Source: Anaerolineales bacterium (lineage in GTDB: Bacteria; Chloroflexota; Anaerolineae; Anaerolineales; Villigracilaceae). Taken from it: a DNA stretch of 64,000 bases. Where the stretch lies: contig JACKAV010000005.1 in the NCBI GenBank assembly GCA_020634895.1, positions 186,001 to 250,000 of the forward strand, in the 5' to 3' direction. Numbering within the stretch: the first letter of the stretch is position 1; each line of letters opens with the position of its first letter. Below the pieces are notes generated by a model. It searched no databases. It was not told the origin of the DNA and saw only the letters and a list, made by a program, of their open reading frames with translations. The position numbers were made by a program, and so were the translations under genes. Positions 50,923 through 59,481 of this stretch are shown one piece after another.

Positions 50923-51920
50923 ACAACCTGCCTGTAAGTGTCATTGTTTGCACGCATAACCGCGCGGCACTCCTGCCGAAGATGATCGAGCAGCTCTCCG
51001 ATCAGGATTATCCAAAGGATCGCTTTGAAGTCATCATCGTGGATAACTGCTCCAGCGACGACACATCGGACGTTGTCACGCGCATCATTCCTGACTGTGA
51101 GTTGACTCTCCGCCTCGTGCAGGAGTCTCGCCCCGGAGTGACGTTTGCCCGCAATCGCGGCGCGGAGGAAGCCGATTATCCATACCTCGCATATCTCGAC
51201 GACGATTGCAGCGTCGGCAGCGATTGGCTTCGTCAGCTTGTATCAGGCTTTGGGTTGAGCGACCAGGTATCCGTCGTGGCGGGACGCGTGGTTTTATCCC
51301 TCGATGATCAGCCCTGCCCAAATTGGCTGGGTCCCAAAGGCAAAAGTTGGCTGGCAGAATTCAACTTCCCCGGTCCCGAACCACGGATATTGGAAGATCC
51401 AGCTTATGTTTGCGAAGGCAACATGGCGATCTCAAAGAAAGCGTGGCGAAGCGCGGGCGGGTTCCTCGGCATGGACCAGTTTGGCAGCCCGCACGGCGCT
51501 ACGCAGGAGATCGTGTATTTGCTGGAGCAGATCAAACGGCAGGGCGGGAAAGTTGCTTTTGTTCCAGCGGCGGTTGCGAACCACCATACGATTTTGCCGA
51601 CCCGGCGGCAGCTTTTGCAGCGCGCATATTCTCATGGCATTTCAACCGCAATTTTGAATCATCTGCTTGAACGGTTTTCATGGGCGGCATTTTTACTCCA
51701 CGCCCTGCTGGATATTGCTGCTTTATTTGTTTTTATGGGTTTGTCGTTTCTATTCTTCTTCGACAAAGCCGTTTCCACAGATTATTTATTAAGGGCGGCG
51801 GCGCGCTGCGGAAAGGTCTTGAGCAATCTAAGAATTTCAGGCAACTGGAAACGTGTGCGCCAGTGGATGATTTCGCGGCGGGATGTTGTTGAACGGTTTT
51901 CATGGAAGGAACAACACTGA
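50919..51920 (+). CDS. GT2-type glycosyltransferase
   Basis: Protein of 333 residues with a GT-A fold: SVIVCTHNRAALLPKMIEQL at the start, VIIVDNCSSDDTS, and LAYLDDDCSVGSDWL with the metal-binding DDD. A hydrophobic segment near residues 255-285 may anchor it to the membrane. It is coupled to the upstream glycosyltransferase by a four-base overlap. Confidence 0.9.
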   Translation: MNNLPVSVIVCTHNRAALLPKMIEQLSDQDYPKDRFEVIIVDNCSSDDTSDVVTRIIPDCELTLRLVQESRPGVTFARNRGAEEADYPYLAYLDDDCSVGSDWLRQLVSGFGLSDQVSVVAGRVVLSLDDQPCPNWLGPKGKSWLAEFNFPGPEPRILEDPAYVCEGNMAISKKAWRSAGGFLGMDQFGSPHGATQEIVYLLEQIKRQGGKVAFVPAAVANHHTILPTRRQLLQRAYSHGISTAILNHLLERFSWAAFLLHALLDIAALFVFMGLSFLFFFDKAVSTDYLLRAAARCGKVLSNLRISGNWKRVRQWMISRRDVVERFSWKEQH

Positions 51921-51922
51921 CC

Positions 51923-52915
51923 ATGTCTGCAAAAAATGTCTTTATCGTCTGGAAGGAATATCAACGGCGCGTGGAAGTCATGGCGCCGTATCTGGGAGCC
52001 GAGTGCTTCTATTTCCATCATGCCTGGGAAGAGAGATCAAAGTTCTTCAAGCTGCTCTCGTACATTCCGAAAACATTCAACACTTTGAAATGCCTGCTGC
52101 GAAACAAACCCTCGCTTGTCTTTGTGCAGTATCCGCCTACGACCGCCCTGTATGCGGTTGCGCTTTATGCGTGGATATCCGGCGCGAAATATGTATCCGA
52201 TTGCCACATGGGCGTGACGAATGCGCGCTGGCTGAAATTACCCCTTGCCAGAACATTGCTCAAAGGCGGCGGTGTCATTGTCCATAACGAGCATTTGGTG
52301 GAACAAGCCGAAGCGGACTTGCAGATAAAACCTTTTGTGCTGCGGGATGGGATCACGAAGAAGCGCTCTCCCAAAAGCGGAGACAACGCCTTGTTGAAAA
52401 ATTTGGAACTCACCGCGAAGAACTACGTGATCTTCCCATGCAGTTTCTCGGATGATGAACCGATACAGGAAGTGATCGATGCGGCGCAAGCCCTGCCTGA
52501 AATCCGCTTTGTAATGACCTGGCATGTGGAAAAACTCGCAAAGCATATACGCGATTCACTCCCGCCAAATATTAAGTTGACCGGTTTCCTGAAAGCCGAG
52601 GATTTCAATTGTCTTTTCACGAACGCGGGCGCGGCGCTGGTTCTAACGAAACATGAGAACGTTCAATTGAGCGGCATGCAGGAGGCAATGGCTTTTGGCA
52701 TACCGGCCGTGGTCAGCGACCTGAGAACGACGCGGTTCCTTTACAGAAATTACCCGGTTTATGTCGATAATACTGCCGCATCCATTGCACACGGCGTCAG
52801 ATTTGCAATTCAAAACAGGATGGGTCTCGAGCGGCAAATGGAGCAGCTGCGCCTGGAGTCGGAGAAAGAGTTCTTCGACCAAGTGACGAGTCTTAAGTTT
52901 GCGTTAGGTATGTAA
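51923..52915 (+). CDS. Glycosyltransferase, GT-B fold
   Basis: Protein of 330 residues. VFIVWKEYQRRVEVMAPYLG and LVFVQYPPTTALYAVALYAW fit the acceptor half of a GT-B enzyme. VIFPCSFSDDEPIQEVIDAA starts the donor half, and HENVQLSGMQEAMAFGIPAV holds the donor-binding glutamate. The ATG at 51923 is preferred to one at 51902 because the latter lies inside the upstream gene with no ribosome site. Linkage specificity is unknown. Confidence 0.78.
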   Translation: MSAKNVFIVWKEYQRRVEVMAPYLGAECFYFHHAWEERSKFFKLLSYIPKTFNTLKCLLRNKPSLVFVQYPPTTALYAVALYAWISGAKYVSDCHMGVTNARWLKLPLARTLLKGGGVIVHNEHLVEQAEADLQIKPFVLRDGITKKRSPKSGDNALLKNLELTAKNYVIFPCSFSDDEPIQEVIDAAQALPEIRFVMTWHVEKLAKHIRDSLPPNIKLTGFLKAEDFNCLFTNAGAALVLTKHENVQLSGMQEAMAFGIPAVVSDLRTTRFLYRNYPVYVDNTAASIAHGVRFAIQNRMGLERQMEQLRLESEKEFFDQVTSLKFALGM

Positions 52916-52928
52916 AGCGGAGCCTTTC

Positions 52929-53750
52929 ATGAAACAGCAAGAAAAAACACCAGTGGAAGTAAAACGGGAAAATATCCTGGGCACTTACGTCAGCGCCTTG
53001 AACATGGGCATGGCATTGGAACAGTTGGACTCCTGGATCAGCGGACGAACTCGTAATTATGTCTGCGTCACCCCGGCACATTCCATAATGGATGGCTACC
53101 ATCAATCTGCGCTACGTGCCATCTTCAACGCCAGCGGCATGACCGTCCCGGATGGGATGGCAGTGGTCTGGCTGCTAAAAATGAAAGGACATCAAAATGT
53201 CGGGCGGGTCTATGGTCCAGACCTGCTGATGGCTGCCTGCGAATACGGATGTGAAAAGGGCTACCGTCACTATTTTTATGGCGGCGCCTCCGGCGTGACC
53301 GGGAAACTGGTTCAAAAAATCTCGGAGCAGATTCCCCGTCTGACAGTGGCGGGAACCTATTCCCCGCCATTCCGCCCGCTGACCGCAGAAGAGGATGAGG
53401 CAGTGGTTGATGCGATCAATCATTCCGGGGCAGATATCGTCTGGGTGGGATTGGGCTCGCCCAAACAGGAATTGTGGATGGACGAACATCGGAGCAGGAT
53501 CGAATCACCGGTCATGGTGGGCGTCGGTGCCGCCTTCGACTTTCTATCGGGCAACAAACCCCAGGCTCCATTGTGGATGCAGCGCAATGGGCTGGAGTGG
53601 CTGTTCCGGTTCACGCACGAGCCGAAACGCCTCTGGCCCCGCTATCGGCATTATCCAAAATTCGTGCTTCTGGCAATGCTGGATCTCTTCGGTCTGAAAA
53701 CATCCGCTTCGGATGAACAGCTCAAAAAGACCGAAACGATGATTTCCTAA
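52929..53750 (+). CDS. WecG/TagA/CpsF-family glycosyltransferase
   Basis: GT26 protein of 273 residues that adds the second sugar to a lipid-linked first sugar. Family motifs are VCVTPAHSIMDGYHQSALR, VPDGMAVVWLLKMKG, YFYGGASGVTGKL, DIVWVGLGSPKQELWM and GVGAAFDFLSGNKPQAPLWM. It lies directly before the gene for the initiating transferase, which fits the pathway. Confidence 0.93.
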   Translation: MKQQEKTPVEVKRENILGTYVSALNMGMALEQLDSWISGRTRNYVCVTPAHSIMDGYHQSALRAIFNASGMTVPDGMAVVWLLKMKGHQNVGRVYGPDLLMAACEYGCEKGYRHYFYGGASGVTGKLVQKISEQIPRLTVAGTYSPPFRPLTAEEDEAVVDAINHSGADIVWVGLGSPKQELWMDEHRSRIESPVMVGVGAAFDFLSGNKPQAPLWMQRNGLEWLFRFTHEPKRLWPRYRHYPKFVLLAMLDLFGLKTSASDEQLKKTETMIS

Positions 53751-53769
53751 GCCTGCGAAAGGAGACAAC

Positions 53770-55185
53770 ATGCTGCGGCGTTATTCTGTCAACTTTGAAC
53801 TATTCTCGATCTTTCTGGATGCCCTTGCCGTTCTTGCCTCGCTGTTGCTTGTGGACAGTGCGCATTCCCTGGCGGCGCAAACGTTCCGCTTCATCCGTCC
53901 CGTATCCGCACTTGAGCTTTCAGGGATCTATTACGCGGTCTTCCCCATCGTTTGGGTGTATCTCAATCTCGCCATATCCCTGTACGATGGATATGCCAAC
54001 AATCTCTTTGTAGATGAGTTTTCCAGGCTCTTTCTAACCGCGCTGCTTGCCACGGTCAGCCTGGCGGGTTTGATCTTTTTCGCATCCATCGACTTCAGCC
54101 ACTCTCTCTACCTGATGTTCATTTTCCTGGCTTTTTGTTTGATGGGAACATGGCGTGTCTTTGTCCGCTTGTATTGGCGCTCGAAGTATACGAATCGGGA
54201 AGAGTTGCGGCGCGTTTTGATCGTCGGCGCCGGTGAAACCGGACGCAAAGTGGCTTCGCATTTGGCGCGTCCGCCCGAGTCGAATTTGGAGATCATCGGC
54301 TTTCTGGATGACGACCCTCAAAAACTTGCCCAAGAGACCGATGTGCTGGGAGCGTTCAATGACATCGAAAGTGTGGTCAATTTTTACCGGATCAATATCC
54401 TGGTAATGGCACTTCCCTCCACAGCCTTCAACATTACCGCGAACATCGTCGAACGGATGCGCATGAAACCCGTCAAGATATGGATTGTCCCGGACGAACA
54501 CCGCCTGTCCTTGTTCCAATGCGATGTCATTGGGCAATTCTGTGACATCCCGCTTTTGGATGTCCGCGCACCGTCCATCTCCGAAAAGCAGCGTCTCGTG
54601 AAGCGTTTGTTCGACCTGATGTTCGCCACGGTGGCGATCATATTGGCACTGCCGGCAATGATCGTCATCGCCATCTTGATCAAGCTTGACAGCCCGGGTC
54701 CGATCTTCTTTCGGCAGAAGCGCGTGGGCGAAAATACCCAGCCTTTCGAGATGCTTAAATTCCGAACCATGGTTCAAAATGCCGAAGCCCTGGGCGCCAA
54801 CCTCGTCCAAAAAGACGCGAATGGCAATGTATTGCACAAACACCGTGGTGATCCGCGCGTCACCCATATCGGTCGTTTCCTACGCCGATACAGCATGGAT
54901 GAACTCCCGCAGATCTTCAATGTGCTGTTAGGCAAAATGAGCATCGTGGGTCCGCGCCCCGAGATGCCGTTCCTAGTCGAAAAATACAAGAACTGGCAGT
55001 ACGCCCGCTTTACGATCCCGCAGGGAATGACCGGCTGGTGGCAGATCACCGGGCGCAGCGATAAACCCATGCACCTCAACACGCAGGACGATATGTATTA
55101 CATCCAGAACTATTCCATATGGCTTGATATCAAGATCATCTTGAAGACCGTATACACGGTCGTTTCAGGACGCGGCGCATATTGA
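53770..55185 (+). CDS. Polyprenyl-phosphate glycosylphosphotransferase
   Basis: Initiating enzyme of 471 residues that loads the first sugar-phosphate onto undecaprenyl phosphate. About four or five N-terminal helices, then a CoA-binding-like Rossmann region (VLIVGAGETGRKVASHL), then a helix-break-helix and the catalytic bacterial transferase domain with KRLFDLMFATVAI, FFRQKRVGEN, EMLKFRTMV, the DELPQIFNVLLGKMSIVGPR block and TGWWQITGRSD. Confidence 0.95.
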   Translation: MLRRYSVNFELFSIFLDALAVLASLLLVDSAHSLAAQTFRFIRPVSALELSGIYYAVFPIVWVYLNLAISLYDGYANNLFVDEFSRLFLTALLATVSLAGLIFFASIDFSHSLYLMFIFLAFCLMGTWRVFVRLYWRSKYTNREELRRVLIVGAGETGRKVASHLARPPESNLEIIGFLDDDPQKLAQETDVLGAFNDIESVVNFYRINILVMALPSTAFNITANIVERMRMKPVKIWIVPDEHRLSLFQCDVIGQFCDIPLLDVRAPSISEKQRLVKRLFDLMFATVAIILALPAMIVIAILIKLDSPGPIFFRQKRVGENTQPFEMLKFRTMVQNAEALGANLVQKDANGNVLHKHRGDPRVTHIGRFLRRYSMDELPQIFNVLLGKMSIVGPRPEMPFLVEKYKNWQYARFTIPQGMTGWWQITGRSDKPMHLNTQDDMYYIQNYSIWLDIKIILKTVYTVVSGRGAY

Positions 55186-55218
55186 GCCGGATGGATAAAT
55201 TTTTCAAGGTGAAATCCC

Positions 55219-56274
55219 ATGTGGCTGGGCGATGAACTTTCCGAATACCATCCCATCGTTGGGAGGCGTTTGATCCCTGGTGTGCAGAGGGTTTTGCACC
55301 ATCCCGAATGGGGCGATTATTTGATCCAGGCGAACGACCTCGGCTTCCGCTGTCGCGGCGACCGCCAGCTGTCCATTTCGAGCGGCAGTTCGCGCATCCT
55401 GTTGTTTGGAGATTCGAATGCCTTTGGCGATGGAGTCTCATTCGAAGCGAGTTTTGGCGGCATTCTGGAGAATCTGATTCCCGGTGTGGAAGTCCTTAAC
55501 TTCGCCATGGCTGGGTTTGCCGTGGATCAGCAATACCTGTGTTATCAGGAAATAGCCAGCCGCCTCGAACATGACCTGGTGCTGGTCGTCCCCACCATCG
55601 AGACCATTCGAAAGCTGACGGCTCGCTTCATCCTGGCTCACGACATGGACCACCAATTGCGCTGCCTGCAAAAACCCTACTACGATCTATCGGGCGGCAG
55701 GCTGGTCCGCGGGCACGTGCCCGTTATGGAAAATTATGTTGACATGGACTCTCTCACCGCATCGGACAGGGAACGAATCTACAGGGCAAACCCGTATGCG
55801 AATGTCAGAACCGTATTGGATAACACACGCCCGATCTCAAAGCCGAAGAAAAAACTGCACCTGAAAGACAGGCTGGCTTCGTTATTAAAAAAGATGAAAG
55901 TGCAGGATGCCATTACAAAGGTACGTCCGTATCCGGAATATGACACACCCCAAACCCCAGCCTGGAAAATCTCGCGAGCCATTCTTACCGAATGGGCAGC
56001 CGCCAGCGCCAAACCGCTGCTGCTGGTTCCCCTGCCGAGTTTCATCTACGTCAAGGAACGCGCCGATGCAACCAACTATCAAATGCGGTATCGCGAAGTC
56101 GAACGGGAAACTGCCTGCCATCTCTATGATCCCCTGCCCGATATGCAAAAGATCCCCATGGAGGAGCGCAGGGAACTTTATTACCTCGAAGGTCACCTGA
56201 CCCCGCAGGGACACACCTGGCTGGCAAAAAAAATCGCACCACACGTCAAACAAATATTGAAGCAAAAAAAATAA
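55219..56274 (+). CDS. SGNH/GDSL-type hydrolase-like protein
   Basis: Protein of 351 residues without a signal peptide. ILLFGDSNAFGDGV is block I with the nucleophile serine, FAMAGFAVDQQYL supplies a block II-like glycine, and YLEGHLTPQGHTWLAKKI is block V, where the usual D of DxxH reads E. Proteins of this type in polysaccharide loci often add or remove acyl groups. It is followed by an acyl carrier protein gene, so acyl transfer or hydrolysis is plausible. Confidence 0.75.
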   Translation: MWLGDELSEYHPIVGRRLIPGVQRVLHHPEWGDYLIQANDLGFRCRGDRQLSISSGSSRILLFGDSNAFGDGVSFEASFGGILENLIPGVEVLNFAMAGFAVDQQYLCYQEIASRLEHDLVLVVPTIETIRKLTARFILAHDMDHQLRCLQKPYYDLSGGRLVRGHVPVMENYVDMDSLTASDRERIYRANPYANVRTVLDNTRPISKPKKKLHLKDRLASLLKKMKVQDAITKVRPYPEYDTPQTPAWKISRAILTEWAAASAKPLLLVPLPSFIYVKERADATNYQMRYREVERETACHLYDPLPDMQKIPMEERRELYYLEGHLTPQGHTWLAKKIAPHVKQILKQKK

Positions 56275-56314
56275 TACGCCGGGACAACTCCCCAACCGGC
56301 GCATGGAGGTTCGC

Positions 56315-56569
56315 ATGCCTGAGATCGAAAGTAAGATACAAAAGTTCTTAATGGACAACTTTGTACTCAGCGAGCAATTGGACCAATTGGGATTCGACGA
56401 GTCGTTTTTGGAGAACGGCGTGGTCGATTCAACCGGGATCCTCGAACTGGTTTTCTTTGTCGAAGACCAGTTCGGCATCCAGATCGATACGTCGGAAGTG
56501 TTGCCCGAGAATTTTGATTCGATCAATTGCCTCGCGGCTTACATCCGAAGAAAACAAAAGGTCATGTAA
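56315..56569 (+). CDS. Acyl carrier protein-like
   Basis: Carrier protein of 84 residues. The phosphopantetheine serine lies in GVVDSTGILEL (usually DSL or DSI). The four-helix pattern and acidic composition fit. GGAGG seven bases before the ATG at 56315 fixes the start over one four codons earlier. It precedes the amidotransferase gene by 11 bases and may carry an acyl or aminoacyl group made by a local AMP-forming ligase. Confidence 0.88.
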   Translation: MPEIESKIQKFLMDNFVLSEQLDQLGFDESFLENGVVDSTGILELVFFVEDQFGIQIDTSEVLPENFDSINCLAAYIRRKQKVM

Positions 56570-56580
56570 GCGAGATCAAC

Positions 56581-58506
56581 GTGTGCGGAATTGCCGGAAG
56601 AATAAACCTTAATTCAACCGAGCCGATCAAACAGGTTCTGATCCGGCGCATGTTGAATGCGATCCATCATCGCGGACCGGATGAAAGCGGCGTTTTCATC
56701 GACTCGCAGGTCGGTTTGGGAAGCGCGCGTTTATCCATCATCGACCTATCCGGCGGGCATCAACCCATCTCAAACGAAGATGACACGATATGGGTCGTCT
56801 TCAATGGTGAGATATATAACCATCTTGAATTGCGCACACAACTCGAGGCTGCCGGTCATACCTTTCGAACCCGATCCGATACGGAAGTTCTGGTTCATCT
56901 ATATGAACAGCATGAAGCAGATTGGCTGCTGCAATTGAACGGTCAATTCGCCATCGCTTTATGGGATCAAAAAAAGCAGCGCCTCATTCTCGCACGGGAT
57001 CGGATGGGCGTCCGCCCGATCTACTATACAACCCGTGCGGATTTTCTGCTCTTCGCATCGGAGGCGAAAGCCCTGTTCACGCATCCGGAAATCGACCCGG
57101 AGCTTGATCCTATTTCCCTGGCTCAGGTCTTCACCTTTTGGACGACGCTCAGTCCGCGTTCGAGTTTCCGCAACATTTTCAGTGTTCCTCCCGGTTATTT
57201 TTTGACGGTTCAGCATGGTGAGGTCAAAGTTCAGCCCTATTGGAAATTTGACGTACATGCTCATGCCAATCTCCCAAACTCCCTTGATGAAGCCGCGGAT
57301 GAATTGCGCTGGCTGCTGAATGACGCAGTCCGCCTGCGCCTGCGTGCGGATGTGCCGGTTGGGGCGTATCTCAGCGGAGGGCTGGATTCGTCCAGCATCA
57401 CTGCCCTGACCAACCAACATACCGATACAAGATTGAAAACCTTTAGCATTTCCTTCCTCGACCCTTCATTTGACGAGTCAAAGTATCAGCGGCGGATGAA
57501 CGAATTCTTGAATGTGGATAACGAAACCATCCATTGCGTACCTTCGGAGATCGGCGAAGCCTTTCCGCGGGCGGTCTATCATGCCGAGATGCCTTTATTA
57601 CGGACGGCACCGGTTCCCATGTTCCTGCTTTCGAAGTTGGTCCATCGGCACGGATTCAAAGTGGTCTTAACCGGCGAAGGGGCAGATGAAATCCTGGGCG
57701 GCTACGACATCTTCAGGGAGGCAAAGATCCGCCGCTTTTGGGCGCGTCAACCAGATTCTCATTTGCGTCCGTTAGTGCTGCGGCGTCTTTATCCCCATAT
57801 CCAGTCTGTTTCTTCCGGCGGCGATGCCTACCTGAAAGCGTTTTTCGGAAAAAGCCTGACCAATATCGAAGACCCATTTTATTCACACCGTTTACGCTGG
57901 CAAAACACAATGCGCTGCTGGCATTTCTTTTCATCGGACATGAAAGCCTCTCTCGCAGACTATGACCCTTTGGCAGAATTTGCCGAAGCCCTTCCCGCCG
58001 AATTTGGTTCATGGGATTCATTAGCTCAATCTCAATATTTGGAGATCGCGGTCTTTTTATCTGAATATCTGCTGTCATCACAGGGAGACCGGATGGGCAT
58101 GGCAAATTCCGTCGAAGGAAGATACCCGTTCCTGGACCCGCGCGTTGTGGATTATTCACTCCGCCTCCCTGCTGAATATAAGTTGTACGGATTACGCGAG
58201 AAAGCCGTTTTGAAGCGCGCCATGAAAGACATGCTCCCGCCGGAAACGCTCGGGCGTGTCAAGCAGCCTTATCGCGCGCCGATACGCTCCGTCTTCTTTG
58301 GCGAAAACCGACCGGATTATGTGGATGAAAATCTTTCACCTGAAAGACTGAAGGAAACAGGTTACTTCGATGCCAAAGCGGTGACAAATTTGTGCGCCAA
58401 ATTCAAAAGCGGGGGAAGGGTCAGCGAAACGGAAGAAATGGCGCTGACGGGAATCTTGTCGGTTCAGATGTTAAGTTCCATGTGGAGGTCTCAATGTCGT
58501 ACCTAG
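56581..58506 (+). CDS. asnB: AsnB-type asparagine synthetase / amidotransferase
   Basis: Protein of 641 residues with an N-terminal class II glutaminase domain and a C-terminal ATP-pyrophosphatase domain. The start is a GTG at 56581, so that the essential cysteine is residue 2 (MCGIAGRIN). HRGPDESG, the SGGLDSSSI P-loop, LTGEGADEILGGYD and MANSVEGRYPFLDPRVVDYS are present. In this locus it is more likely to amidate a polymer component or a carrier-bound acid than to make free asparagine, an inference from neighbours. Confidence 0.92.
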   Translation: MCGIAGRINLNSTEPIKQVLIRRMLNAIHHRGPDESGVFIDSQVGLGSARLSIIDLSGGHQPISNEDDTIWVVFNGEIYNHLELRTQLEAAGHTFRTRSDTEVLVHLYEQHEADWLLQLNGQFAIALWDQKKQRLILARDRMGVRPIYYTTRADFLLFASEAKALFTHPEIDPELDPISLAQVFTFWTTLSPRSSFRNIFSVPPGYFLTVQHGEVKVQPYWKFDVHAHANLPNSLDEAADELRWLLNDAVRLRLRADVPVGAYLSGGLDSSSITALTNQHTDTRLKTFSISFLDPSFDESKYQRRMNEFLNVDNETIHCVPSEIGEAFPRAVYHAEMPLLRTAPVPMFLLSKLVHRHGFKVVLTGEGADEILGGYDIFREAKIRRFWARQPDSHLRPLVLRRLYPHIQSVSSGGDAYLKAFFGKSLTNIEDPFYSHRLRWQNTMRCWHFFSSDMKASLADYDPLAEFAEALPAEFGSWDSLAQSQYLEIAVFLSEYLLSSQGDRMGMANSVEGRYPFLDPRVVDYSLRLPAEYKLYGLREKAVLKRAMKDMLPPETLGRVKQPYRAPIRSVFFGENRPDYVDENLSPERLKETGYFDAKAVTNLCAKFKSGGRVSETEEMALTGILSVQMLSSMWRSQCRT

Positions 58507-59480
58507 CGGATTCAATGCAGGTTCCAGTGGAAAGGGAGGTATCGCGCATCACACAATGGATGAAACAATACGTGTTCCACGAATTCAAACGCCGCGGCGG
58601 AGTGGTAGGCGTCAGCGGCGGGATCGATTCGGCGGTCGTGCTGGCGTTGTCGGTCCATGCGTTTGGTCAAAACAGAGTGACCGCCCTGTTCATGCCGGAA
58701 AAGGATTCCAGCCCCGAAAGTCAGTTAATGGCGGGCGAAGTTGTTTCCAGATTCGGAGTGAACTTTATCGTCAATGAGATCACCCCCGCGCTGACGGCGC
58801 TTGGCTGCTACGATCATTTGATGGCTGCGATCCGCGAGACCTTTCCGGATTACGATCCAGATCACGACAAGGTCAAACTGGTGCTGCCGGAAAATCTGCT
58901 GGAAAAGCCGGGGCTGAACGTTTTTTCTTTGGCGCTTCTGCGGGAGGGTCAACCCGAACAACGTAAGATATTATCCCCGCGCGCCTATCTGGGAATTGTG
59001 GCGGCATCCAATATGAAACAGCGCACCCGTATGTTGAATCTATATTTTCATGCCGAAAAATTAAATTACGCTGTGATCGGAACGTCGAACAGGAACGAAC
59101 ACGATCAGGGGTTTTTCGTGAAGTATGGCGATGGCGGCGCAGACTTGCAGCCGATCCGGCATTTGCTCAAATCACAGATATACCAGTTGGCAAAACACCT
59201 TGATGTTCCGCAAAGTATCATCGGTCGAACTCCGACGACGGATACCTACAGTGCGGGCAGTACACAGGAGGAGTTTTATTTCCGCGTTCCCTTTGACCTG
59301 CTCGATAAGATCTGGCTCGGCATGGACCGCGGCATGTGCACCGCCGAGATTGCGAAGGACCTTGATCTCAGTGAAGAACAGGTTGACCGCGTCCTTGCGG
59401 ACTTGCTTCAGAAAAAACGCACCACGGAATACCTGCGCACGATCCCTCTTTCGCTTGAACCGATTCCGCCGGAGAGTTGA
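58494..59480 (+). CDS. nadE: NadE-type NAD+ synthetase (ammonia-dependent form)
   Basis: ATP-pyrophosphatase-fold protein of 328 residues: VVGVSGGIDSAVVLAL, GTSNRNEHDQGFFVKYGDGG and DLQPIRHLLKSQIYQLAKHL match NadE. There is no nitrilase (glutaminase) domain. GGAGG before the ATG at 58494 sets the start, which overlaps asnB by 13 bases. Its tight coupling to asnB in a polysaccharide locus suggests that it may use ammonia for another amide-forming step, but ordinary NAD synthesis cannot be excluded. Confidence 0.85.
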   Translation: MSYLADSMQVPVEREVSRITQWMKQYVFHEFKRRGGVVGVSGGIDSAVVLALSVHAFGQNRVTALFMPEKDSSPESQLMAGEVVSRFGVNFIVNEITPALTALGCYDHLMAAIRETFPDYDPDHDKVKLVLPENLLEKPGLNVFSLALLREGQPEQRKILSPRAYLGIVAASNMKQRTRMLNLYFHAEKLNYAVIGTSNRNEHDQGFFVKYGDGGADLQPIRHLLKSQIYQLAKHLDVPQSIIGRTPTTDTYSAGSTQEEFYFRVPFDLLDKIWLGMDRGMCTAEIAKDLDLSEEQVDRVLADLLQKKRTTEYLRTIPLSLEPIPPES

Positions 59481-59481
59481 T

